Shown here piece by piece: positions 57,807 to 64,000 of a stretch of DNA of 64,000 nucleotides. The position numbers and the translations under genes are program-made. The first letter of the stretch is position 1; each line of letters begins with the position of its first letter. The notes below the pieces were generated by a model, which saw only the letters and a program-made list of their open reading frames with translations, had not been told where the DNA came from and searched no databases. The stretch comes from Canna indica (Eukaryota; Streptophyta; Magnoliopsida; Zingiberales; Cannaceae), in contig CP136896.1 in the NCBI GenBank assembly GCA_034359265.1, positions 16,027,501-16,091,500 of the forward strand. The letters are read 5' to 3'.

Positions 57807-59150
57807 TATTGGCTGAGGGTTCTCCCTTGTGCTCTACTTTCTTCATGATTATTTTGATGATAACAAACCAAGTCTACCTAACTAAGTTCTTGAAGCATGA
57901 AGGATGCAGGTATGATAAAAGACGAAAGCCAATTTCGTAGTTCGCGAGTAGTTCGCAACATCGGTCTTGATATGACGACTAATAGAAGTTTAACGTGTGC
58001 ACCGAAGACACCATGGGCGAGTCTAAAGAACACATGGAAAGCTCTCTAAGTTGACGCTCGCTGAAGGCCGGAACTCGAAAACGAAGCGCGTAAGAAGGTT
58101 GGAAAAAATAAGCTTAGCCTAGGATCGATCGGTTGGTCGGTCGACCGAATGTGATCAAAAATTGGCAGTAGCCAATTCGGTCAACCAGCCGGTAGACCAA
58201 ATGTTGCCAGAAAGTAGCAGTAGGCCTACGATCGATCGACCGACGATCGACCAACAAGCGGTCGACCAAATGTTACCAGAAAGTAGCAGTAGGCCAACGG
58301 TCGCTCGATGATCGCTTGATCGATCGACCGACGATCGACCAACAAGCGATCGGACGTCGGCAACGGGCATAAATACGCCCGTTGACGAGCCCTTTGTTTG
58401 GGGGGTTATAAATATCCACCCTAAACTCTCTCCCAGGCTTCCAACGATGCTTAAAAACCTTAATGAGTGATCTTTAGCATCCTCTAAGCTCTCTCTCGAT
58501 CAAATCCATTTAACCTAGCTCTTGATCCCTCAATCACAAGTGTTCTTCATTGAAGGGCCTATCATGGGTGCTAGGCTCAAGAAGAAGAGGTGATTTCATT
58601 GTGATAAGTTATCTTCACCTTTTTCTTGTAATATATTTGTTTTTGATTTGTTTTTACCTTAATTTACTTGAGCTTGTAAGAAGACCTAGTGTTGGGTCTT
58701 GTGGTTGAGTGGTATCCTTAGCAAAGAAGGTATAAATCCACTTGTGTAAACTAAGTTAGGAGTAGGTCTTAGGAAATTGAGGTGGGAAAGCTCACTTGGT
58801 AGGAAGACGGTATACTTCCAGTTGTGGAAGTGCCTTCGAGGTAAGTGTTGTTTCTTTCCGTTGTAAAGTCTTCAATTGTAAGATACTCGTAATTTAGTGG
58901 ATTTGGGTGTGAAATCCCAAGCACGGTGCTTAGGTAGTGGAGTAGGAATTGGGGCCGAACTACTATAAATAATTGTGTTAGCATTGTTTACCGTGTGTTT
59001 CTTATTGCTTATCATTTATATCTTGCTTCCGCTTACAACTCGATTTGTGAATTGCCTAAGTAATCAAGTAAATGATTAAAACAAAAATTAGGCGAAAAGA
59101 TTTAGATAACACACTATTCACCCCCCTTTAGTGTGGCCATTTCACCAACA
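57807..59150 (+). repeat. 5' LTR of element E
   Basis: It starts TATTGGCTGAGGG (TG changed to TA) and ends CATTTCACCAACA. At about 1.34 kb it aligns with the LTR of element A. A cluster of GGTCGACC, GATCGATC and GATCGACC motifs lies at 58120-58350. A TATA-like GGGTTATAAATATCC occurs at 58401, and the corresponding element A sequence is GGTCTATAAATACAAG at 7027, so a promoter here is plausible. Confidence 0.85.
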
Positions 59151-59151
59151 T

Positions 59152-59163
59152 TTGGTACGAGAG
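59152..59163 (+). promoter_or_regulatory. Primer-binding site of element E, mutated
   Basis: TTGGTACGAGAGC corresponds to TGGTATCAGAGC with changes. It follows the LTR by one or two bases. Confidence 0.75.
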
Positions 59164-59518
59164 CGGGTCATAGATTGAGATTTCACCATCTCCTCTACAT
59201 CTAGCCTCGATATGGAAAATGACACTAGAGTTGGTAGCGTCTATACCTCCTAGGTTCATTGAGTCTAACTTTGATCTTTGGAAGAGTAGAATATACACTT
59301 TCCTAAAGATTCAAGGTTTAAGTGTATTTGACATGGTAAAGACTAAATATATTAAGCCTAAGGAAAACATGAATGCATGGACCCAAGAACAAATAAATTT
59401 GTTTGGATCAAATGCTAAAGCTATGAATTGCATATTTTGTTCATTAGAAAATTGTATCTTTGAAAAGGTCATGCATTGTACTTCCACATTCGATATTTGG
59501 GTTTGCTTAAATATCTTA

Positions 59519-60399
59519 AAGGTCATGAATCATGTATGTTGCAGTCATCATGATTAATTATGTATGTTACTTGGGAACATGCATATATATATATATATAT
59601 ATATCATGGATTATTTGCCTGTCATTTTGGTGAATTTACATGGGAAAGTTGCGATCAGAGTATAGTCTTTTAAAACATGCTTATATAAGCATAGAATAAT
59701 AGGTTACATTCTCTTAGATGGATTAGCTAGTGTATAAGAATTGGGTGCTTAATCCAACCATTTGAGATCAGTGCATCAAATCAATTGGAATGCTACTATA
59801 GCTGAACTCACCTTCTATGTTCTTGCGGCATGCTAAGTTGATTCCCAAACTCAAGGGATACAAGGTATCATCCATATCTCAAAATTTTGTATATGAATAT
59901 AAATATGTAGTTCATTGAAAACTAAATCTTGGCATGTAGTGATTCACTACATATGAATATAAATATGTAGTTCATTGAAAACTAAAGCTTGATTCACTAA
60001 AGCTTGGCATGTAGTGATACAACACTTTCCATTCTGAAATCTTATTTGTGCAAGTTTTAGGAAAAAACAAAGAAATTGAGTAGGAATTGTATGGAATATT
60101 CTAAATAAATTGATTGTCAAAGTACTTCTCTGTTGTTCAAGAATTTTTATCTCTTGTTACCTTTAGTTAATGTCGATATTTGCTAATTTGCATTGTTCTA
60201 GCTGTATTATTCATTTTCCTATAAAACCTCACATATGAAATATCTGAATATAAAGATTATAACACGAAGTAACTTGCTTGGTATGCCAATTCAGTTGGAG
60301 GCTTGCAGTGTGTCTTTTGTCTAAACAAAGCATGTTTTAATAAGGAATTGAAAATCAATGATGGCTTTAAATGATTGTATTAATATTTTCTTTTTGTAG
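59519..60399 (+). other. Unassigned left part of CACTA-3
   Basis: No coding region or subterminal array is recognised. The stretch has an (AT)n run at 59585-59604 and a tandem duplication of about 60 bp near 59890-60010 (ATGAATATAAATATGTAGTT units). It ends in an intron-like acceptor TTTTTGTAG. Confidence 0.45.
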
Positions 60400-61487
60400 G
60401 CCCGATACATATGGGATCCTGCCATTCAAGTTTAGGTGGAGGATGCTCGGGAAGCTTACAATAAGAAGCTTTTAAAGGATATCCTCCACCGTGCGCGGGA
60501 TGAGGCGCGGGCAAATGTAGGCGGTAATCGGGATATGCCTATGGATGCACTGAAGGAAAATGGGCCCAACTGGATAACGAGCCACGTATGGGATCGACTA
60601 TGCGACATCTGGGCGTCCGAGGAGTGGCAGGGTGCCTCCCGAATGGCGCATCGGAATCGGATGACGCTAGTTGAGTGATCTGTGGCCCGACATACCGGTG
60701 GGTCCATCCCATTTACTAGTCACGAGCGTCGTATGGTAAGTAATTTAATAATCGTTTTTATTATTTATTATAGAAAAACTAATAATATTAAATTTATTGC
60801 AGGGGATGCGAGACGAGTAGGGGACGCTCATTCCGGCTGATCCTTTGAGGGTCTTCGAGGGGACACATAGATATATACATGGTCCTCGTCGGGGTGAGTT
60901 CATCAACGGGAGGCCGGAGATGATCCTGGTAAGTTAATATTTAATAAAGTTCATATTTTAAAAAAATTATATTAATTCAATTATGTATAATTAATTTAAT
61001 TAATCAATCTTTAAAGGCCACGTATACTGAGTTGGTGACCCAGCGGGGAGGTGATACTGCGCAGCATCAGCTTCATGTTGACGCATGGATGCAGGTGACA
61101 GGAGTCGACCACGGCCGTGTATATGGCATTGGCACAATGGCCCACGCACGGACGTTGTTGCAGCCACATGGTGCGGGATCGTCTGCCTTCACCTCTTCCA
61201 CCGCTGGTCCATCAACATCACATGCGGGCCAGGATTGATTTGCAGCCTTAGAGGCTTCATATATAGAATTACAAGCTTCTCATGCAGCCTTAGAAGCTTC
61301 TCATGCACGTCTCATCAATGAGGTGGCCGCTATGAGGGAGTAAATGGCACGTATTGCTTCTTCCATGTCTGGTGCTCCGGACCCGCCGCTTCCCCCGTCA
61401 TTCGACGCGACGCCAGCTGATGTCATCCTGACGCAGCCCCTCTCCTCATCGCATTCGTCGCCGCCACATGTTGCGTTTCATGATTGA
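60400..61487 (+). pseudogene. Transposase_24 / TNPA-like gene of CACTA-3, 5' truncated
   Basis: Three exons are visible: 60400-60735, 60803-60928 and 61017-61487, with GT donors and AG acceptors. Exon 1 carries the Trp-rich core (VWDRLCDIWASEEWQGASRM, ARHTGGSIPF), exon 2 EGTHRYIHGPRRGEFINGRP, and exon 3 TELVTQRGGDTAQHQLHVDA. Each is homologous to the CACTA-1 gene but clearly diverged. Stops lie at about 60433 (TAG), 60676 (TGA), 60821 (TAG), 61236 (TGA) and 61341 (TAA). Past them the frame continues in a repeated helical stretch (ALEASYIELQASHAALEASH) and a Pro/Ser-rich tail to 61487. The first two exons are missing. The DNA-binding role is inferred from the family. Confidence 0.85.
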
Positions 61488-61740
61488 TGTACTTTATTTT
61501 CTATTTTGATGTAAACATGTTTTGATACGATGTAAAATATTACATTTTGATATAAATATGTATAAACATTATAATTTGATGTACGTCTTGAATATTCACT
61601 CGTTGTGGCAGCATTTTGATATAATTTGATATCTTATATATTCTCTCGTTGTGGCATTGCATTTTGATTTGATGTTAAATTTAAACAGGCATTTTTTTAA
61701 AAAAATATTATTATAAATTATTATTTTTTAAAAAAACACA

Positions 61741-62157
61741 CATTTGCGATGGCTCTGCGACCGCTAGTCGTCGCAAAAGGTATATCGAACTAGTCATCAT
61801 AAGCGGTCACAGTTACAATTGCAACTGTTATGCGATGACTAACACGGTCGCATAACTGTCACCAATATAATATTTGCGACGGTATCCAGTGGTCGCAATA
61901 CCGTCGCCTATTTATTATTTGCGACGGTCAAAGAAGGTCGCAAATATTACGCGACCACATTCTGCGACTGCTATATACCGTCGCACCTCGGTCGCAGAAT
62001 GTTCTCATTTGCGACCGCTGCTTCTGCCGTCATATTTTTTCTGCGACGATATCATTTACTACCGCTCTCTGCGACCGCATCTAGCCGTCGCAGAAGATCT
62101 TTATAGACTATTTTCCGACGGTAATGTTCGTCGCAGATATCCCATTTTCTAGTAGTG
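61741..62157. repeat. CACTA-3 right subterminal array
   Basis: Units of TTGCGACGGT, GCGACCGC and CCGTCGCA repeat in both orientations up to the terminal GTAGTG. Confidence 0.9.
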
Positions 62158-63161
62158 TTATATGATTATACTAAAACCGAGGAGTTACTGACTTTTATTG
62201 AAGGAGGTGATGAAAATGGTCATCCCTCTAATACTAACATGATTTTTGAAGCTCAAAGTGTTTGTAGTCAAAGAAGCACTAAAAGTCGAAAGAGGAAAGT
62301 TATTTATCATGTGTGCAAAGAAAAAAGGCACATCAAGAGGAATTGCCCTACCACGAAGAACAAGGCAAAAAGGAGGTCTAATGCTTCCATATACTCATCT
62401 TCATCGAATCAAGCATCCTCTCGCCATGTCCATGAAACTAGCATCATGAATGCCAATGAGGAGGTACACTCTTCCTCTAGTCACGATAACGATAATCGTA
62501 GTATTAATTCATCTAGTTCTCATGACATGTTTTATGATGAATTAATGGATGAATGTAAAATCATGTATGCCTTGATTGTTAAAAAGGATAAAAAACCAAA
62601 AAATTAAAGAAGGAAAACTTGACTCTTAGCTCTCATTTACATGATGCTAAATTAGAAAATGAGAAGCTAAAAATTAGTGTCTCTAATCCATGTCATGATG
62701 TTTTAAGTACTGACACTAAAGATTTGAAAAACAAAAATGACATGTTAAATAATGAAAATAATATGTTGAAAACTCAGTTGCACCCTATTCAAAAATTAAT
62801 GAATGACTTGAAAAATGAGGTTGTGTTTCTAAATAAGAAAGTTAATAATTTATCTAGTAATTCATCATTTAAGATTCCTAGAAATATAAATGTTTCAAGT
62901 AAGAATGCTCATGCACATCATCATCCTCATGTCAAGTATTCTAACATTAAACCTCATGAAAAGAAAAAGTTTAATGGTCATTGCTTTTGTTGTAGTATCT
63001 TCGGCCATGCAATCTATGATTGTGCTTTTAAAAGGAACCCAAGTGGTGTTAAGACACTTTGGGTAGCTAAGCCCTCTAACCCCCAAGGACCCCAAATCAA
63101 TTTGGGTACCAAAGATTTCATATTCTCTTGTAGAGGGAGCAACCACACAATGATGAGTTAA

Positions 63162-64000
63162 TGATGGTTGATGGAAGTTGCATGAAGACTTAAAGTTTCA
63201 TCAAATCCAAGTTGCAACTTCACATCGTATGAATGCCTTTGGTATGAGAAATCGGCATCTAGTTAATTTGGTATCATCTCCTTACTTTGCTTTGTTTCAT
63301 TTAAGTTGGAGTGTATGATACTTGTAATTCGAGTTGATTTTTACCGCTCTTGATATAGTCTTATCAAATAATTTTTGATTTTTGATTTTTGGTCTCTTCG
63401 GAAACCTAAGTGGCCTATAACGAGCCTAAGCGACCTTGCGGTTCTAAATCGTAGGCTCATTGTGGCCTTTCAATTTTCAACCAATAGGAAGGGTTGCAGA
63501 TCTTATTTTTCAAAATTTCATATTTTGAGATCTCTCGATTCGTTCTGCATTCATGATGATTCACCTTGAAATGGATTTAAAGCTATTTAGCAAAGTAGAT
63601 TTTGAAAACGATACTTGATTCCCTCTTTGCTATCTAGTATGATAACTTGTCAGTAGTCACTCTTTCATCTTGCTACTAATGAACATTGCTTGCAAGTTAT
63701 GATAAAATTGGAAGGATAAAGAAAATGGGGAAAGAAAATAAAATGTATGAAATTCTTCAAGAAATGAGGTATGAGTTTCAATTTGGCAAGATTCTTACAT
63801 AACACCTCTATTTTCTTAATTAAATGAATGTTATATGCTTACGAAGGAACTTGCATGTTACTTGAGTAAAATAGCACAAGTAAGAAATTTGTGTTGAAAA
63901 GAAACTTCAATTTTTTTTAATTACATGCTATGGATAGATTATAAATCTAGAACCTTATATCTTGGTTGACAAATTTGTCATAAGCGAAAATTGCAAAATA
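63162..64000 (+). other. Internal non-coding region of element E
   Basis: This matches, inverted, 30300-31000 of element C (for example CCTAAGCGACCTTGCGGTT and TTTCAACCAATAGGAAGGGTT). No gene is seen. Confidence 0.8.

Larger units (their letters stand above)
59519..62157 (+). mobile_element. CACTA-3 element with a non-canonical left end
   Basis: The right end is CATTTTCTAGTAGTG at 62157. TTA flanks both sides (59516-59518 and 62158-62160), and joining them restores the gag sequence, so a 3-bp target duplication is supported. The left end, however, starts AAGGTCATGAATC instead of CACTA. The element holds the last exons of a Transposase_24 gene and a subterminal array of a different type from CACTA-1 and CACTA-2. 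TNP2 is absent. Confidence 0.8.
59219..63161 (+). pseudogene. Gag of element E, split by CACTA-3
   Basis: Gag is the RNA-binding coat protein of this family. The first part (59219-59518) reads TLELVASIPPRFIESNFDLW, then YTFLKIQGLSVFDMVKTKY and DIWVCLN, with an ATG at 59219 matching the start of the element C Gag. After the CACTA insertion it resumes at 62158 with LYDYTKTEELLTFIEGGDEN, a first zinc knuckle CKEKRHIKRNC (preceded by YHV, with the first Cys replaced by Tyr or missing), a Ser-rich part, a frameshift near 62605, a coiled coil and the second knuckle CFCCSIFGHAIYDC near 62990. The frame ends at 63161. No pol follows within the remaining 0.8 kb. Confidence 0.87.
57807..64000 (+). mobile_element. 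Gag-only retrotransposon, copy E (5' part)
   Basis: E is inserted in the Gypsy-1 gag at 57806/57807. Its order is 5' LTR, primer site, gag and non-coding internal sequence to the window end. It is split by CACTA-3. The 3' LTR is off-window. Confidence 0.87.

Noticed and set aside
1..64000. CRISPR array, bacterial operons or a phage-like system
   Set aside because: The repeat arrays here are CACTA subterminal repeats and LTR-internal repeats. Spliced genes, NUPT and plant transposons show a plant nuclear genome.
1..64000. tRNA genes
   Set aside because: I saw no cloverleaf-like A- and B-box arrangement. The only tRNA-related sites are retrotransposon primer-binding sites. A tRNAscan-SE run would settle this.

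Overview
The window is nuclear DNA from a flowering plant. Every recognisable gene family is a plant one: CACTA (En/Spm), Mutator-like, hAT and PIF/Harbinger DNA transposons, Copia and Gypsy LTR retrotransposons, a plastid 23S rRNA insertion (NUPT), and broken copies of plant genes (DUF4220/DUF594, AT-hook AHL, class III peroxidase, an At4g10955-like lipase, myosin XI). The lineage within angiosperms is not resolved. I found no intact host gene, so this looks like a repeat-dense region built by insertion into insertion.

Layout. 1-4852 is the 3' part of CACTA-1: a TNP2 transposase broken by two stops, a five-exon Transposase_24 gene and a subterminal repeat array. It sits in gag-only retrotransposon A (4853-7790), which itself cuts a minus-strand Copia gag-protease remnant (7791-9082). 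9083-14358 holds two direct copies of a Copia RNase H end plus LTR; the first is split by a Gypsy solo LTR (10036-12444). 14910-22151 is a small Mutator-like element with peroxidase and AHL gene fragments, split by CACTA-2 (15285-21528). 22690-23750 is a DUF4220/DUF594 pseudogene. 24727-26441 is a plastid 23S rRNA fragment split by a Harbinger-type MITE (25151-25960).

26442-48402 is gag-only element D. It has been entered by the complete minus-strand element C (27159-34084, TSD TCATC), by a hAT element (34736-35398, TSD ATTAAAAG), and by a 10 kb block with CACTA-type ends that carries lipase and myosin XI pieces (36639-46458). At 48403 D is cut by Gypsy-2. Gypsy-2 is cut by Gypsy-1 (50897-57806, minus), which is cut by gag-only element E (57807 to the window end). 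E is split by CACTA-3 (59519-62157).

How the parts relate. The CACTA gene pairs (TNP2 plus a Transposase_24/TNPA-like protein) would have excised and bound the subterminal repeats, but all copies here are broken. Elements A, C, D and E have LTRs, a tRNA-Met-type primer site and a Gag with two CCHC knuckles but no pol, so they must depend on enzymes encoded elsewhere. The points most worth following are the Mutator-like gene capture, the long hairpin in CACTA-2, the stop codon shared by both TNP2 copies, the gag-only family and the intron-containing myosin XI copy.
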